64,000 bases of DNA from Bacillus thermotolerans (GCF_000812025.2 NZ_JWJE02000003.1:1-64000); one strand, 5' to 3'; numbered from the stretch's first letter, positions 37,125 to 49,288 are shown. The notes: a model not told the origin generated them from the letters alone. Numbers and translations are program-made.

Positions 37125-38090
37125 TTATTTTTTATCTTGAAGCAGCTGAAATAAGATATCAGCTACTTTGCTCGTATTGTGACGGATCACTCCGTCCTTC
37201 CGTATGGCAATGTGGTCAAAAATAACATCTATCCCCATGCTCTTTAATAAATCTACATCATAAACAACCGGTTTGGCATGCTCTTCTTTGTATTTTTCTT
37301 GAATATAATCCGGAATAGGCTCGTTGTTCACTAAAATCGTATCAATGAACGGGCAAGGCATATGACTGTAAAGCGCCTTCACATGGTCACTCGCAGTGAA
37401 GTCGAGCGTCTCACCAGCCTGAGTCATCAGGTTACAGATATAGACCTTTTTAGCCGGTGTCTGGCATACCTCTTTTCCAATCTCGGGAACGAGCAGATTT
37501 GGCAAAATACTCGTGTACAGACTGCCCGGTCCAACTACAATCAGGTCTGCTTCTCGAATCGCCTGCACCGTTTCGGGCAGCGGCTTTATATCATTGGGGG
37601 ATAAAAATACCCGCTTAATCCGCTTCCCTGAATAAGGAATTTGTGATTCCCCTGACACAACCGTTCCGTCTTCCATCTCTGCGTGAAGCACGACGCTTTG
37701 ATTCGCTGCCGGCAGCACCTTGCCTCTTACATTCAGTACTTTGCTCATTTCTCTCACGGCATGCACAAAATCCCCTGTAATGGAGGTTAAAGCAGCAATC
37801 ATTAAGTTGCCGAGCGAATGCCCCGACAGCTCATTTTGCGTGCTGAAACGATGCTGGAATAAGTTCTCCACCAGCGGTTCTACGTCCGATAGAGCGACTA
37901 ACACATTTCGGATATCCCCAGGCGGAGGAATATTTAGCTCACTTCGCAGCCGGCCAGAGCTGCCCCCGTCATCAGCCACGGTTACTACAGCCGTCAAATC
38001 AATCGGATGGCGCTTCAAACCGCGCAGAAGCACCGATAGGCCAGTACCTCCCCCGATGATTACAACCTTTTTATCTGTCTGCTGTCTCAT
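37125..38090 (-). CDS. yvcK: Gluconeogenesis factor YvcK (CofD-like)
   Basis: Protein of 321 aa with a CofD-like/Rossmann fold. [14 protein letters not shown] lies near the N-terminus, followed by [15 protein letters not shown] and GDIRN motifs that bind nucleotide-sugars (UDP-GlcNAc/UDP-Glc), and [20 protein letters not shown]. It is required for growth on gluconeogenic carbon sources and for cell-wall homeostasis in Bacillus. It overlaps rapZ by 4 bp (ATGA). Confidence 0.95.
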   Translation of the reverse strand: MRQQTDKKVVIIGGGTGLSVLLRGLKRHPIDLTAVVTVADDGGSSGRLRSELNIPPPGDIRNVLVALSDVEPLVENLFQHRFSTQNELSGHSLGNLMIAALTSITGDFVHAVREMSKVLNVRGKVLPAANQSVVLHAEMEDGTVVSGESQIPYSGKRIKRVFLSPNDIKPLPETVQAIREADLIVVGPGSLYTSILPNLLVPEIGKEVCQTPAKKVYICNLMTQAGETLDFTASDHVKALYSHMPCPFIDTILVNNEPIPDYIQEKYKEEHAKPVVYDVDLLKSMGIDVIFDHIAIRKDGVIRHNTSKVADILFQLLQDKK

Positions 38091-38980
38091 GTCGCAGGAA
38101 CCTTCCGTTTATGAATATCCCTGTGAGTAATGCGGGTCTGATAATCATCCGCAAAGTGTCCAGCGATATATTCGGCTAATGCAACAGACCGATGCTGTCC
38201 CCCTGTGCAGCCGATGGCAATGACGAGCTGGGACTTCCCTTCCATCTTATAATGAGGGAGCATAAAAGCAAGCAGATCTATCACTTTTTCTAGAAATTTT
38301 TGTGTATCGTTCCATTTCAGCACGTAAGTCGATACATCCTCTTCCAAGCCTGTACGGGCTCGCAAATGCTCAATGTAATGCGGGTTGGGCAAAAAGCGGA
38401 CATCAAAGACGAGATCTGCATCAATAGGCAAACCATGCTTAAAACCAAAGGACATCACATTCACCGTAAAGACCGCTTTCTTATCAAGTGAAAATTCGCC
38501 TAGAATTTTCTCTCTAAGCTCTCTCGGCTTCATGAGAGACGTATCATAAATGAGGTGGGCACGGCCTTTCAGCTCCTCAAGCAGCTCTCTCTCCTGGCGG
38601 ATGCCATCAAGCGGACGCTTCGTTGGTGATAGAGGGTGAGAACGCCGTGTTTCCTTATATCTGCGCACCAACACGGAATCATCCGCATCTAGAAACAACA
38701 GTTTAGGCGTGATGGAAGCCATTTCCCCTGCTTCATCCAGCGCATGAATCAAATCATCAAAAAATTCACGCCCTCTCATATCCATCACGACTGCTACTTT
38801 ATTCATCCGGCCCCCCGCTTCATTCATGAGCTCCAAAAACTTCGGAAGCAGCATAGGCGGCAGATTATCTACACAATAGAAGCCAAGATCCTCAAAGCTT
38901 TGTATAGCCACCGTTTTTCCTGCTCCGGACATACCAGTAATAATTACGAGCCGCATTTCCGTTCCGCCGTTATTGCTCAT
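38087..38980 (-). CDS. rapZ: RNase adapter / nucleotide-binding protein RapZ (YvcJ)
   Basis: P-loop protein of 297 aa. Walker A GMSGAGKT (16-23), then [16 protein letters not shown], and the C-terminal [10 protein letters not shown] characteristic of RapZ. It hydrolyses ATP and GTP; in B. subtilis YvcJ affects competence, and in E. coli RapZ controls amino-sugar synthesis through a small RNA. First of rapZ-yvcK-whiA-crh after the Nudix gene. GGAAGAGG lies just before the ATG. Confidence 0.95.
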   Translation of the reverse strand: MSNNGGTEMRLVIITGMSGAGKTVAIQSFEDLGFYCVDNLPPMLLPKFLELMNEAGGRMNKVAVVMDMRGREFFDDLIHALDEAGEMASITPKLLFLDADDSVLVRRYKETRRSHPLSPTKRPLDGIRQERELLEELKGRAHLIYDTSLMKPRELREKILGEFSLDKKAVFTVNVMSFGFKHGLPIDADLVFDVRFLPNPHYIEHLRARTGLEEDVSTYVLKWNDTQKFLEKVIDLLAFMLPHYKMEGKSQLVIAIGCTGGQHRSVALAEYIAGHFADDYQTRITHRDIHKRKVPAT

Positions 38981-39060
38981 TCCTCTTCCCCTTCCTTCTG
39001 TACCGCTTTATATAGGCACTGCTTACATTGATCGCTCCTTTCGCCCTTCCTTACTGTCTA

Positions 39061-39519
39061 TTAGTTAGGATCAAGGCGGTAGGAAAGGAGCTTAAAGTCT
39101 GGTGTATATGTAAAGGCACCATAAATGATCCCTGTACCATGCACCATGTATTCAAGAATATGGCGGTCTCCTTCTGCCATAGGCAACTCTTTAATTTTGC
39201 TGACAGGGTGCCATTCCAGCTGGCCTTCCTCACATTCTTTAATCGATACCCCATCGCTTTCTTCAGCAAAGAATGTGAACATCATCCATTCGGAAACGAT
39301 TTCATCTCCATCTTTAATAATGAAGGTAAAGATCCCTTTCACGGCTGGACGACGCAAATAAATGCCCGTTTCTTCCCTGTACTCACGAATAACAGCGTCA
39401 CGAATGGACTCACCCGGTTCCATCTTTCCGCCAGGAGCTACCCACCAGTTACGGCGGGGTTTCTGCAAAAGCAATACTTGATCATCTTTTAACAACAAAC
39501 AGTTGGTTACCCGTTGCAC
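39061..39519 (-). CDS. yvcI: Nudix hydrolase YvcI-like
   Basis: Nudix protein of 152 aa. The Nudix box GGKMEPGESIRDAVIREYREETG is complete (here residues about 30-52), with the catalytic Glu pair in REYREE. It likely hydrolyses 8-oxo-(d)GTP or another nucleoside diphosphate derivative, as for its MutT-like relatives; substrate not shown. GTG 39519 is chosen because GGAGGTGG lies 7 nt upstream and the product begins like B. subtilis YvcI (QRVTNC); the longer reading to 39549 includes the ribosome-binding site. 80 bp upstream of rapZ. Confidence 0.93.
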   Translation of the reverse strand: MQRVTNCLLLKDDQVLLLQKPRRNWWVAPGGKMEPGESIRDAVIREYREETGIYLRRPAVKGIFTFIIKDGDEIVSEWMMFTFFAEESDGVSIKECEEGQLEWHPVSKIKELPMAEGDRHILEYMVHGTGIIYGAFTYTPDFKLLSYRLDPN

Positions 39520-39647
39520 AAGCTTCCACCTCCAAGCCATTCTATACAAGTGCTTCGTTCGATTCTTCTCCCATTCTTATTATTATACTACGTTTACACC
39601 AGTGTTCTCAATGATACACTTTATCATCAGCAAGTATGCAAAAAAAG

Positions 39648-39706
39648 AGGCTGTTCCCGAACAGCCAATGACCTCGCTTGCAATCATTCTGGCGTCGGAA
39701 CAGCCT
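39648..39706 (-). terminator. Terminator of trxB, with a competing arm
   Basis: On the minus strand GGCTGTT-CGGG-AACAGCC (39649-39666) is followed by CTTTTTTTGC. A further copy of the 5' arm, AGGCTGTTCC (39697-39706), can pair with the same 3' arm GGAACAGCCT (39648-39657). Two mutually exclusive hairpins are possible. Confidence 0.82.
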
Positions 39707-39817
39707 TATTTAAGTTATTAGTTATAGGGGGGCTAATTACTGTCTTACTGTATCACACTTTTATTTCAGGTGTATTACGTCTCTGTAACTAGCACGTTAA
39801 GCATGTGTTCTTGCGCT

Positions 39818-40786
<969 letters not shown>

Positions 40787-40869
40787 TCATAGGAATACCC
40801 TAATTCGTATAAATTATTCTCTGCTTATATGGTAAGACAAAGAGCCGGTTTCGTCTAACTTTCTGCTCA

Positions 40870-42384
40870 TTACAGATGCTCGCGCACAAGCTTCACATAC
40901 TTCTGCAGCGTAGAAGGCGAAATACCATATTCCTTTGCCAGGTCTGCTTGTGAGTTATTTTCCCCGCGGAACTTTCTCCAAACATATTCTGTTGCCGCTG
41001 CAAACGCCCGGCTGTTCTTCAAATGAACATGATCATCTGCCAGCTCGCTAAACACGGAGAACCAAAGCAGGAAGAGACCTGCTTCCTCTGTGCTCAATGA
41101 CTGTAATTTCGAATAAAGAGCCAGTGCGGTTTCATGAGCCAGACGTATATTGGCTTCTTCTTTCAGCTTTTCATCCACGGTCACGCCCAGCACGTCTGCC
41201 AGATAAATCTTCTCCCGGAATGCGAGGGATTCAATATCGCAAAAACCCGGCTGTTTCATCACTTCCTTGCGATCTTCTGTAAGCGATAAAAGGAAAATGC
41301 CAAACAAACGCTCCTCTTCCTGCTGGCTGTTCAGCCGGTTGACAATGGCAGCAGGCTGATATTCTTCATAAATGGAAGAGGCTTTCGTATCTGACCACGG
41401 TTCTTGTCCTGCTTTCTCAGGATTGAGCTTGAGCAGCTGATTCCAAGCATTCTCAGCCGCCTCCATGCGCCCTGAGTAGTAAGCAGAATGAGCCAACCAA
41501 TAGTAAAAGGCAGGCTCGCTTCCGCCTCCTCCTTTGCGATACAGCTTTTTCAGCCAGTAATACGCATCTTCATACTGGCCAACCAACGCTAATGTTGCGC
41601 CGAGTTTAAATTGCTGCTCAGGCAATATCGGATAAGTCTTGCGCAGCAGGTCCATTAAACCTTTTAAGACCGTATATTTCTTCTCGTAAAATAAAAAGAC
41701 TGCCTTATTACAAAGCGCGTGCAAATTCCCCGGATTTTCAGCAAGCACCTTTTCAAGCACCCGATACGCCTCATCAGAGTTGCCAAGATAAAAATGAGCC
41801 AACGCTAAGTTATTATAAGCAGACCAGTAGTCAGGATGCTTCTCAATAACCTCCTGCAGGCGTGCAACAGCCTTTTCAAAGCTGCCGCTTTCAAGAAGAT
41901 AGCGTGCTTCCTCCTGCAAGGTAATTAATTCATCCTGCTGATACATTTCTTCAAATTCTTCCTCGCTGTCCAGCGCAATTAAATCAAGCAGATCCTCTGC
42001 ATCTTCCTTGAAGTCTCCTGATTCTTCTTGCTCCAAGTATTCTTTAACATGCTTGAATGCTTCCTTAAATTCTCCCAAGTGAGCATAGTTATTCGCTAAA
42101 AAATAATGGCACTCGACCATGTGCGGATCTAAATCATCTAATATAAAATGCAGCAAGCCGTTCGACTGTTCGAAATTGCCTAGTTCTGTTTCGACAATCG
42201 CCAGCTGGCAAGCAATCATTGGTTCAAGCGGCTCAAGATCCATCGCGCGCGATAAATATTTCTTCGCTCGCTGAAGATCTCTTCTTCGCAATGCCTCTAA
42301 CCCTCTTTTATAGTAATACTCTCCCGTCGGCAAAAAAGAGACAACCTTGCCTTTTTCCTTCCGTATCTTTGAGTTCCTTGTCAT
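40870..42384 (-). CDS. yvcD: TPR-repeat protein, YvcD-like
   Basis: Protein of 504 aa with tetratricopeptide repeats across most of its length: examples near 28-60 (EALRRRDLQRAKKYLSRAM), 90-120, 165-225 (NLALAHFYLGNSDEAYRVL) and 270-310. The N-terminus is basic and the C-terminus has a helix-turn-helix-like SQADLAKEYGISPSTLQKYV near 470-490. There is no signal peptide. TPR arrays bind partner proteins; a DNA-binding role for the C-terminal element is possible but not shown. The locus matches B. subtilis yvcD (next to trxB). Confidence 0.9.
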   Translation of the reverse strand: MTRNSKIRKEKGKVVSFLPTGEYYYKRGLEALRRRDLQRAKKYLSRAMDLEPLEPMIACQLAIVETELGNFEQSNGLLHFILDDLDPHMVECHYFLANNYAHLGEFKEAFKHVKEYLEQEESGDFKEDAEDLLDLIALDSEEEFEEMYQQDELITLQEEARYLLESGSFEKAVARLQEVIEKHPDYWSAYNNLALAHFYLGNSDEAYRVLEKVLAENPGNLHALCNKAVFLFYEKKYTVLKGLMDLLRKTYPILPEQQFKLGATLALVGQYEDAYYWLKKLYRKGGGGSEPAFYYWLAHSAYYSGRMEAAENAWNQLLKLNPEKAGQEPWSDTKASSIYEEYQPAAIVNRLNSQQEEERLFGIFLLSLTEDRKEVMKQPGFCDIESLAFREKIYLADVLGVTVDEKLKEEANIRLAHETALALYSKLQSLSTEEAGLFLLWFSVFSELADDHVHLKNSRAFAAATEYVWRKFRGENNSQADLAKEYGISPSTLQKYVKLVREHL

Positions 42385-42579
42385 CTAAATCCTCCGAACA
42401 TGGTTAATTAACTCAATTGAGTATAACACAGACCACAGTAAACAGCATGAATGAAAGTTTAAAAATCAGCGAACAAAAAAGAAGGCAGTTCAAAAGAAAA
42501 TACACGCTTTTATATTTGGATCCGCTCTATACTCCTGCTCTCTAGCGCCTTGCAGACAACTTCCGCTTTTTGACACAAA

Positions 42580-42608
42580 AAGGGCGCCTCTATACAAGAC
42601 ACGCCCTT
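42580..42608 (-). terminator. Terminator of the histidine operon
   Basis: AAGGGCG, a 15-nt loop and CGCCCTT followed by TTTGTG on the minus strand, 5 bp after the hisI stop. Confidence 0.8.
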
Positions 42609-42613
42609 TTTTC

Positions 42614-43249
42614 TTATTTCCCTTTTTCTTCGTGACGCTTCGCTAATACACTGAGGACATCCGCTAATGGCACTTTCTGCTCGCGAAGAAGAACAAGCAA
42701 ATGATAAAGAAGGTCCGCTGCTTCCCACTGGAGCTCGTCCTTGTCACGGTTTTTCGCAGCAATAATCACCTCTGCTGCTTCCTCTCCGACCTTCTTCAAA
42801 ATTTTGTCCACACCTTTTTCAAACAGATAAGTCGTGTAGGCGCCTTCCGGACGCTGCTGCTCTCTATCAGCAATGACTTCCTCCAGCTTATGCAAAATTG
42901 TGTAAGGCAGGGTTTCCGCCTGTTCACCGTACAGGGAGTTTTCGAAGCAGCTTGTTGTTCCTTCGTGACAAGCTGGCCCGTTCGGCTTTACGAGCACAAC
43001 AAGTGCATCTTTGTCGCAGTCGTACTTAATATTGACTACCTTTTGTGTATTGCCGCTCGTCTCTCCTTTATGCCAAAGCTCCTGACGGGAACGGCTGAAA
43101 AACCATGTTTCTCCGCTCTCAATCGTCCGATTCAGTGAATCCTTATTCATATAAGCAAGCGTTAATACTTCATATGTAGCGGCATCTTGCACAATGGCAG
43201 GCACAAGGCCCTTGTCATCAAATTGAATATCATCTACTGTTACACTCAT
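42614..43249 (-). CDS. hisI: Bifunctional phosphoribosyl-AMP cyclohydrolase / phosphoribosyl-ATP pyrophosphatase
   Basis: HisIE fusion of 211 aa. The N-terminal cyclohydrolase (about 1-110) carries [27 protein letters not shown] and the metal-binding ACHEG; the C-terminal pyrophosphatase (about 115-211) carries [12 protein letters not shown]. It catalyses the second and third steps of histidine synthesis. It is last in the operon and overlaps hisF by 4 bp. Confidence 0.97.
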   Translation of the reverse strand: MSVTVDDIQFDDKGLVPAIVQDAATYEVLTLAYMNKDSLNRTIESGETWFFSRSRQELWHKGETSGNTQKVVNIKYDCDKDALVVLVKPNGPACHEGTTSCFENSLYGEQAETLPYTILHKLEEVIADREQQRPEGAYTTYLFEKGVDKILKKVGEEAAEVIIAAKNRDKDELQWEAADLLYHLLVLLREQKVPLADVLSVLAKRHEEKGK

Positions 43250-44004
43250 CTTACGTTCACTCCCCGATCTTTTAAAAAGCCTTTTACTTCGCTAACGCTT
43301 GTTTCTTTATAGTGGAAAATGGAGGCAGCCAGCGCGGCATCCGCTTCCCCCTCAACAAACACTTCGAGAAAATCATCCGCTTGGCCCGCACCCCCAGAAG
43401 CAATAACCGGTACAGTGACGGCTTGACTAACTGCCTTCGTCAGCTTTATGTCGAAGCCGCGTTTTTCGCCATCCGAGTCCATGCTGGTTAACAGAATTTC
43501 ACCTGCTCCGCGTGCCACAGCTTCCTTCGCCCAGTCAATTACTTCGCGGTCCGTCGGCTTGCGGCCGCCATGGGTGTACACTCGCCAAGACCCCAATTCT
43601 TCATCCCATTTCGCATCAATCGCCAGCACAATGCACTGTGTACCGAAATAATCTGCTCCAGCCGTAATGAGCTCTGGATTCAGCACAGCTGCTGTATTCA
43701 GCGAGACCTTATCCGCCCCCGCACGCAGAATACGCTTCATATCCTCTAAAGAATTAATGCCGCCTCCAACGGTAAACGGGATCGCCAGCTGTGAAGCCAC
43801 ATCCTGTACAACCTCAACCATCGTTTTCCGGCCTTCATGAGAAGCAGAAATATCAAGAAAAACCAGTTCATCGGCTCCTTGCTCATCATAAGTTTTGGCA
43901 AGCTCAACGGGATCTCCGGCATCTCGCAGCTGTACAAACTGAATGCCTTTCACTACGCGTCCTTCCTTTACATCCAGGCAAGGAATAATTCGTTTTGTAA
44001 TCAC
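43246..44004 (-). CDS. hisF: Imidazole glycerol phosphate synthase, cyclase subunit
   Basis: Beta/alpha-barrel of 252 aa. The catalytic aspartates lie in [14 protein letters not shown] and [14 protein letters not shown]. It joins PRFAR with ammonia from HisH to give imidazole glycerol phosphate and AICAR. The start is GTG overlapping the hisA stop as GTGA. Confidence 0.97.
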   Translation of the reverse strand: MITKRIIPCLDVKEGRVVKGIQFVQLRDAGDPVELAKTYDEQGADELVFLDISASHEGRKTMVEVVQDVASQLAIPFTVGGGINSLEDMKRILRAGADKVSLNTAAVLNPELITAGADYFGTQCIVLAIDAKWDEELGSWRVYTHGGRKPTDREVIDWAKEAVARGAGEILLTSMDSDGEKRGFDIKLTKAVSQAVTVPVIASGGAGQADDFLEVFVEGEADAALAASIFHYKETSVSEVKGFLKDRGVNVR

Positions 44005-44735
44005 GCCTCGCCCACCTCCTTCAATGCTTCTCTTACAGTAAACTGTCCTGTATAAATCGCTTTTCCGACAATCGCTCCGCTGACACCTTTTTCTTCATAG
44101 CGCTTAGCGTCCTTTAAATCGGCAAGCGAGCTCACGCCGCCGGACAGGATGACTTGCTTGCCCGTTGCTTCTGCCAGCTGAACAGCCGCTTCTATGTTTG
44201 GACCAGACAGCATACCATCAGTCGCAATGTCGGTGAAGATAAATGTTTCTGCTCCCGCTTCTGCCAGCTCCCGGCCAAGGTCCACTGCTTTTAAAGAAGA
44301 GGTCTCAATCCAGCCATGTGTAGCCACGTAGCCGTCCTTCGCGTCCAAACCAATCGCTATGCGGCTGCCGTATTTTCCAAGCCACTCCTTTACGAGAGCT
44401 GTATTGGAAACAGCCAGGCTGCCGATAATAACACGATCCACTCCGCTGTCTAAGTAATGAAGAACATCCTCTTCTGAACGGATACCGCCTCCGATTTGCA
44501 CCTTTGCACTCAGGTTCTTTGCTGCTTCGATAACAAAGCGGTCATTAATCCGCTTTCCATCCTTTGCCCCATCAAGGTCAACCATATGGATCCAATCCGC
44601 ACCTTCTTCTACGAAGGACTTTGCCATATCAAATGGAGAGTCGCCATATACCGTCTCCTGATTATAATCACCTTGCTTTAAACGTACACACTTGCCGCCG
44701 CGCATATCAATGGCGGGATAAATCGTAAAACTCAT
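44001..44735 (-). CDS. hisA: Phosphoribosylformimino-5-aminoimidazole carboxamide ribotide isomerase
   Basis: Barrel isomerase of 244 aa related to HisF. Catalytic Asp in [14 protein letters not shown] and in [12 protein letters not shown], phosphate loops QIGGGIRS and LSGGVSS. Fourth step of histidine synthesis. It overlaps hisH (ATGA) and hisF (GTGA). Confidence 0.97.
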   Translation of the reverse strand: MSFTIYPAIDMRGGKCVRLKQGDYNQETVYGDSPFDMAKSFVEEGADWIHMVDLDGAKDGKRINDRFVIEAAKNLSAKVQIGGGIRSEEDVLHYLDSGVDRVIIGSLAVSNTALVKEWLGKYGSRIAIGLDAKDGYVATHGWIETSSLKAVDLGRELAEAGAETFIFTDIATDGMLSGPNIEAAVQLAEATGKQVILSGGVSSLADLKDAKRYEEKGVSGAIVGKAIYTGQFTVREALKEVGEA

Positions 44736-45364
44736 ATGATCGCCTCCGATTGCTCCATTGCTTTTGCAAAATTCGTTAACAGCTGCATGCCGACATGGCC
44801 GCTCTTCTCTGGGTGAAACTGCATGCCGAATACGTTGCCTTTGCCGACAACTGCCGGAATCTCTACACTGTATACCGTGCTTGCGAGCAGTGATTCTTCA
44901 TCCACCTCTGCCGCGTAGTAAGAGTGAACGAAATAGACGTAGCCTTCTTCCACTCCGTTCAGGACAGGCGATTCTTTATGAAAAGCAAGCTGATTCCAGC
45001 CCATGTGAGGCACCTTCACACGCTCGTCATCTTGATTTGGGATGCGTGTAATGCGGCCCTTCAGCCAGCCGAGTCCTGCTGTGTGGCCATTTTCTTCACT
45101 CTCCTGGAATAACAGCTGCATGCCGAGGCAAATGCCAAGCAATGGGCGGCCACTATCTACATACTCATGCAGGAATGTATCCAGCTTCTTCTCCTTCAAT
45201 AAAGCCATCGCGTCCCTGAACGAACCGACACCTGGCAAAATTAATCCTTTTGTCTGATTAAGCTCTTCCGGTGATTCACTGAGTACATAAGGAACGCCAA
45301 TTCTCTCCAGCGCCTTGCTGACGCTGAATAAGTTGCCCATTCCATAATCTACAATCCCAATCAT
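44732..45364 (-). CDS. hisH: Imidazole glycerol phosphate synthase, glutaminase subunit
   Basis: Class I glutamine amidotransferase of 210 aa. The triad is visible: Cys in [12 protein letters not shown], His and Glu in [10 protein letters not shown]. It supplies ammonia to HisF through the barrel. It overlaps hisB by one base and hisA by four. Confidence 0.97.
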   Translation of the reverse strand: MIGIVDYGMGNLFSVSKALERIGVPYVLSESPEELNQTKGLILPGVGSFRDAMALLKEKKLDTFLHEYVDSGRPLLGICLGMQLLFQESEENGHTAGLGWLKGRITRIPNQDDERVKVPHMGWNQLAFHKESPVLNGVEEGYVYFVHSYYAAEVDEESLLASTVYSVEIPAVVGKGNVFGMQFHPEKSGHVGMQLLTNFAKAMEQSEAII

Positions 45365-45957
45365 TATAACATTCCTTTCGTTGACGGCACGCCTTTCACA
45401 CGAGGGTCGACGATCGTGGCTTCATCGAGCGCCCGGGCAAGAGCCTTAAATACCGCTTCAATCATATGATGTGTGTTGCTTCCGTAATGAATGATCACAT
45501 GCAGATTCATTCGGGCTTCGAGCGCCAGCTTCCAGAGAAACTCATATACAAGCTCTGTATCAAAGGTACCTACCTTTTGAGACGGGAACTCTCCTCCGCG
45601 CATTTCAAAGTGCGGACGGTTGCTTAAGTCAACTACGACTTGAGCAAGCGTCTCATCCATCGGTACAAAGGCATTGCCGTATCGCTTAATGCCCTTCTTG
45701 TCTCCTAACGCTTCCTTTAGGGCCGTCCCGAGGCAAATACCGATGTCCTCTGTTGTATGGTGATCATCAATCTCCGTGTCTCCATCTGCTTTCACCGTTA
45801 AATCAAACTGTCCGTGCTTAGTAAACAAATCCAGCATGTGGTCCATGAAAGGAACGCCTGTTTGAATATCTGCTTTTCCTTCTCCATCAATCGAAAAAGC
45901 GAGGTCTATTTTCGTTTCATTTGTATGACGCTTTAGCTCTGACACCCGGTTGCTCAC
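45364..45957 (-). CDS. hisB: Imidazoleglycerol-phosphate dehydratase
   Basis: Mn-dependent dehydratase of 197 aa, monofunctional as in Firmicutes. Metal-binding repeats: [27 protein letters not shown], and [19 protein letters not shown] 45957 is preferred because AAGGAG lies 9 nt upstream; the ATG at 45966 is immediately after that site. It lies 40 bp after hisD. Confidence 0.96.
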   Translation of the reverse strand: MSNRVSELKRHTNETKIDLAFSIDGEGKADIQTGVPFMDHMLDLFTKHGQFDLTVKADGDTEIDDHHTTEDIGICLGTALKEALGDKKGIKRYGNAFVPMDETLAQVVVDLSNRPHFEMRGGEFPSQKVGTFDTELVYEFLWKLALEARMNLHVIIHYGSNTHHMIEAVFKALARALDEATIVDPRVKGVPSTKGML

Positions 45958-45997
45958 TATGTCCATCTCCTTCTGCTAATTTCATCTATATATTTAG

Positions 45998-47269
45998 TTA
46001 GTTGTTTTGTTTTCTAATCTCCACTGCTCGCGCATGTGCTTCCAATCCCTCTAGACGAGCAAACGCAGCAATCTTATCAACGTTTTCCTCAAAAGCTTGC
46101 CCACTGTACATAATCAAGCTGGATTTCTTCATAAAATCGTCCACATTGAGCGGTGAAGAAAAGCGGGCTGTCCCGTTCGTTGGCAATACGTGATTCGGGC
46201 CAGCGAAATAATCACCCACCGGCTCCGAGCTGTAGCGTCCGATAAAAATGGCGCCGGCATGGCGGATCTCCTCAACAATCGTTAAGGGCTGCTCCGTCAT
46301 GATTTCCAAGTGCTCTGGTGCAAGCTGGTTGACAACATCTATCGCTTCTGTCAAATCACGCGTAACATAAATAGCGCCGTATTGCTCCACTGCCTGCCGG
46401 GCAATTGCTTCACGCGGAAGACTGGAGAGCTGCTTTTCTACTTCAGCCGCTGTTTCTTCCGCAAGCTTTCGGGAAGGTGTAACGAGTACGCTGCTCGCTC
46501 TTGGGTCATGCTCTGCCTGCGAAAGCAAATCAGCAGCAACCTCCGCTGGATACGCACTTTCATCAGCCAATATGGCAATCTCACTCGGTCCAGCGATCAT
46601 ATCAATGTCCACATCGCCGAACACTTCCCGTTTCGCGAGCGCTACAAAAATATTGCCGGGACCCGTGATTTTATCCACCGGACGGATCGACTCCGTACCA
46701 TAGGCAAGTGCCGCAATCGCCTGAGCACCGCCCGCCTTGTAAATCTCTTTTACACCCGCAATATCCGCTGCGACAAGCACGCCCGCCGGCAGACGTCCAT
46801 CTTTGCCAGGTGGTGAGATCATAACGATGCGCTCCACACCAGCCACTCTAGCCGGCATGACATTCATAAGCACAGAGGATGGATAAGCAGCGGTTCCTCC
46901 AGGTACGTAAACACCCGCTGAATCAAGCGGTGTCATCTTCTGCCCAAGCATCGTTCCGTTGTCATCGGTATACGTCCATGTTTGTCTTAGCTGCTTTTCA
47001 TGGAAAGCGAAAATATTATCGGCGGCTTCTTTAATGATTTCCGTCATGTCCGCTGGAAATTCACGGTATGCTTCCTCTATCTCTTCCTGTGTAACCCGCA
47101 GCTCATGAAGCTCCGCACCGTCAAATTGCTTTGTATACCTTTTCACAGCTGCATCTTTTTCCGAACGAACCGCTTCAATAATTTGCCGGACCGCTGTACG
47201 CTGTTCCTCTGTGCCGCTGTCCACAGAGCGCTTCAATGATAATTCTTCAGTGACACTTTGGATTTTCAT
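45998..47269 (-). CDS. hisD: Histidinol dehydrogenase
   Basis: Zn-dependent dehydrogenase of 423 aa catalysing the last two oxidation steps to histidine. Family pattern [32 protein letters not shown] and the C-terminal ASYPNPEHL-type region ([12 protein letters not shown]), metal-site [16 protein letters not shown] 47269 is 4 bp after the hisG stop; the longer reading to 47326 overlaps hisG and is rejected. Confidence 0.97.
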   Translation of the reverse strand: MKIQSVTEELSLKRSVDSGTEEQRTAVRQIIEAVRSEKDAAVKRYTKQFDGAELHELRVTQEEIEEAYREFPADMTEIIKEAADNIFAFHEKQLRQTWTYTDDNGTMLGQKMTPLDSAGVYVPGGTAAYPSSVLMNVMPARVAGVERIVMISPPGKDGRLPAGVLVAADIAGVKEIYKAGGAQAIAALAYGTESIRPVDKITGPGNIFVALAKREVFGDVDIDMIAGPSEIAILADESAYPAEVAADLLSQAEHDPRASSVLVTPSRKLAEETAAEVEKQLSSLPREAIARQAVEQYGAIYVTRDLTEAIDVVNQLAPEHLEIMTEQPLTIVEEIRHAGAIFIGRYSSEPVGDYFAGPNHVLPTNGTARFSSPLNVDDFMKKSSLIMYSGQAFEENVDKIAAFARLEGLEAHARAVEIRKQNN

Positions 47270-47273
47270 ACTC

Positions 47274-47903
47274 TCACACTGCCTTTTCTGAAATAATCTC
47301 TGACAGTCGGCTGACAAGCTGGCCAATTTCCTGGTCCTTCATGCGGTAGCTGACTGGATTGACAATTAATCTTGATGTGATATCCACAATCTTTTCATAT
47401 TCGACCAGTCCGTTCTCTTTGAGCGTCCGCCCGGTAGATACAATATCGACGATCCTGTCAGCTAGTCCGATCATTGGTGCCAGCTCAATGGAACCATTCA
47501 GCTTGATGATTTCTACCTGCTCGCCTTTCGTCCGGTAATAAGCAGAGGCTGCGCTCGGGTATTTCGTCGCAATTTTCGGTGCTACTTCATCAATAGAGGT
47601 GTTCGGCAAGCCGGCTACCGCCAAATAGCATGGACTAATTTTCAAGTCGATCAGCTCATATACATCCCGTTCTTCCTCAAGAAGGACATCTTTTCCGGCA
47701 ATCCCAAGGTCAGCTACCCCGTGTTCTACATAAGTCGCTACATCCATAGGCTTTGCCAAGAAAAACCGCATGTTCTCCTCAGGCACTTCAATAATAAGTT
47801 TGCGGGATTCATCAAATTCTGGAGGCAGCTTGTACCCCGCCTCACGAAGAAGGGCCGCCGCTTCTTCAAAAATACGCCCCTTTGGCATCGCTATCGTTAA
47901 CAT
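47274..47903 (-). CDS. hisG: ATP phosphoribosyltransferase, catalytic short form
   Basis: Short-form HisG of 209 aa, which lacks the C-terminal regulatory domain and needs HisZ. Family features: [11 protein letters not shown] at the N-terminus, [13 protein letters not shown], and the PRPP-binding [17 protein letters not shown]. First committed and feedback-controlled step. It is 3 bp after hisZ. Confidence 0.97.
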   Translation of the reverse strand: MLTIAMPKGRIFEEAAALLREAGYKLPPEFDESRKLIIEVPEENMRFFLAKPMDVATYVEHGVADLGIAGKDVLLEEERDVYELIDLKISPCYLAVAGLPNTSIDEVAPKIATKYPSAASAYYRTKGEQVEIIKLNGSIELAPMIGLADRIVDIVSTGRTLKENGLVEYEKIVDITSRLIVNPVSYRMKDQEIGQLVSRLSEIISEKAV

Positions 47904-47906
47904 TGG

Positions 47907-49091
47907 TTAATTCCCCTTTCCGCTTGCTGCTTTTCCAAGAAAGAATGAAACACTGGCATATGCTTCTGTAAACCGGTCTACATCTTCTACGCCATTAACA
48001 TCTTGAAGCAGGACCGCTTCTCCTTTTTCCCGTCTGGCGGCCGCTTCCTGAATCGCCTCAACACGGCGCTCATTGCTGAATAAAATACAGTGAACCGCTT
48101 CTTCCTCTGCCAGCTCGTCCAGTGCACGGATCAGCATATCTACGCGTAAACCGAAGCCAGTAGCACTTGCCGGACGCCCGAATTTTTCAAGCAGCTGGTC
48201 ATAGCGGCCGCCATTTCCGACAGGCACACCGACACCCTCCGCATACACCTCAAATAACAGGCCTGTGTAATAGCTCATATGGCTGACAAGCGGCAAGTCG
48301 AATTTTATATATTCGGCCACCCCATACTCTTCCAAACGCTCATATACACTGTTCAGCTCTTCTATTGCCTCACGCCCTGCCTGGCCTTCAATCAGCTCAG
48401 ACGCTTTCTCCAAGCATTCCTTTCCTCCGGATAAATCAAGAAAACGAAGCAGGCGCTGTTTATCAATAGAAGAAAGAGACAGACTCTTCACGTATTCACG
48501 ATAGCCAACATAGTTCTTTTCATATAAAAACCGCCGTAAATATTCCGCTCGCTCTTCCGTTCCAAGAATTTGCTTAAACAATTCATCGGTAAAGCGGATA
48601 TGGCCAAGAGATACCTGGAATCGCTTCAGACCGGCCTTCTTCAAAACAGACACTAACAGTGAGATTAATTCAGCATCTGCACTGGTTGTCTGATCCCCGA
48701 TCATCTCTACACCGATTTGTTCAAACTCGGCAGCCCGCCCGCCTTCACGCTGCTGCGCGCGGTAGACATTCGCCGAATACGCAAGCCGGAGCGGCACCCG
48801 CTCCTTCAACAACTTTGAAGCGGCTACACGAGCAATAGGCGCCGTCATATCCGGACGAAGCACAAGCGTATGTCCAGCCTGATCCAGCAATTTAAACAGC
48901 TGACGGTCCAAGATAGCTGATGCTTCTCCTACAGTTTCATAATATTCCAAAGCTGGCGTTTCGATAAAACGGTAACCCCAGCTCCTCATTTCCTTCTCTA
49001 CTGCTTCCTTCAGCTTTCGTTTCGTTTCATAAATGTGAGGCAGCGTATCACGCATTCCCACAGGCTTTTCGAACATCAACAGCTTGGACAT
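47907..49091 (-). CDS. hisZ: ATP phosphoribosyltransferase regulatory subunit HisZ
   Basis: Class II aminoacyl-tRNA synthetase paralogue of 394 aa resembling HisRS without tRNA-binding capacity. Motifs: KPVGMRDTLP, motif 2-like RLAYSANVYRAQQREGG, FEQIGVEMIG and GNGGRYDQLLEKFG. It binds histidine and activates short HisG. ATG 49091 is chosen (GGGTGA 6 nt upstream); a TTG six bases earlier is less likely. It is first in the operon. Confidence 0.95.
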   Translation of the reverse strand: MSKLLMFEKPVGMRDTLPHIYETKRKLKEAVEKEMRSWGYRFIETPALEYYETVGEASAILDRQLFKLLDQAGHTLVLRPDMTAPIARVAASKLLKERVPLRLAYSANVYRAQQREGGRAAEFEQIGVEMIGDQTTSADAELISLLVSVLKKAGLKRFQVSLGHIRFTDELFKQILGTEERAEYLRRFLYEKNYVGYREYVKSLSLSSIDKQRLLRFLDLSGGKECLEKASELIEGQAGREAIEELNSVYERLEEYGVAEYIKFDLPLVSHMSYYTGLLFEVYAEGVGVPVGNGGRYDQLLEKFGRPASATGFGLRVDMLIRALDELAEEEAVHCILFSNERRVEAIQEAAARREKGEAVLLQDVNGVEDVDRFTEAYASVSFFLGKAASGKGN

Positions 49092-49168
49092 AGTCAATCA
49101 CCCGATCATTGAATATTTCACGCCAGCACTTTAGTTCGCTAATGTGCTAACATGATGAAGTTATAAGT

Positions 49169-49197
49169 AGTTTAACCCTTCTGACAATTCCCGTCAA
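49169..49197 (-). promoter_or_regulatory. Promoter of the histidine operon
   Basis: On the minus strand TTGACG (49192-49197), 17-nt spacer and TAAACT (49169-49174). The leader to the hisZ start is about 70 nt and shows no T-box specifier stem or terminator, so no T-box control is seen. Confidence 0.78.
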
Positions 49198-49243
49198 GAG
49201 CCATAAAACAAAAGCCGGACTAACTCATAAAAAATCATTCCAA

Positions 49244-49272
49244 AAAAGCGCTCCGTCAAACGGAACGCTTTT
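49244..49272 (-). terminator. Terminator of the SLC13 transporter gene
   Basis: AAAAGCGTTCCG, loop TTTGA, CGGAGCGCTTTT (12 bp, one G-U) then TT on the minus strand; 16 bp after the stop. Confidence 0.87.
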
Positions 49273-49288
49273 TTATCTTTCTTCATTC

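Noticed and set aside
49092-49288. Possible T-box or his attenuator before hisZ
   Set aside because: Only a sigma-A promoter and a short leader are visible; no specifier stem, T-box sequence or antiterminator was found.
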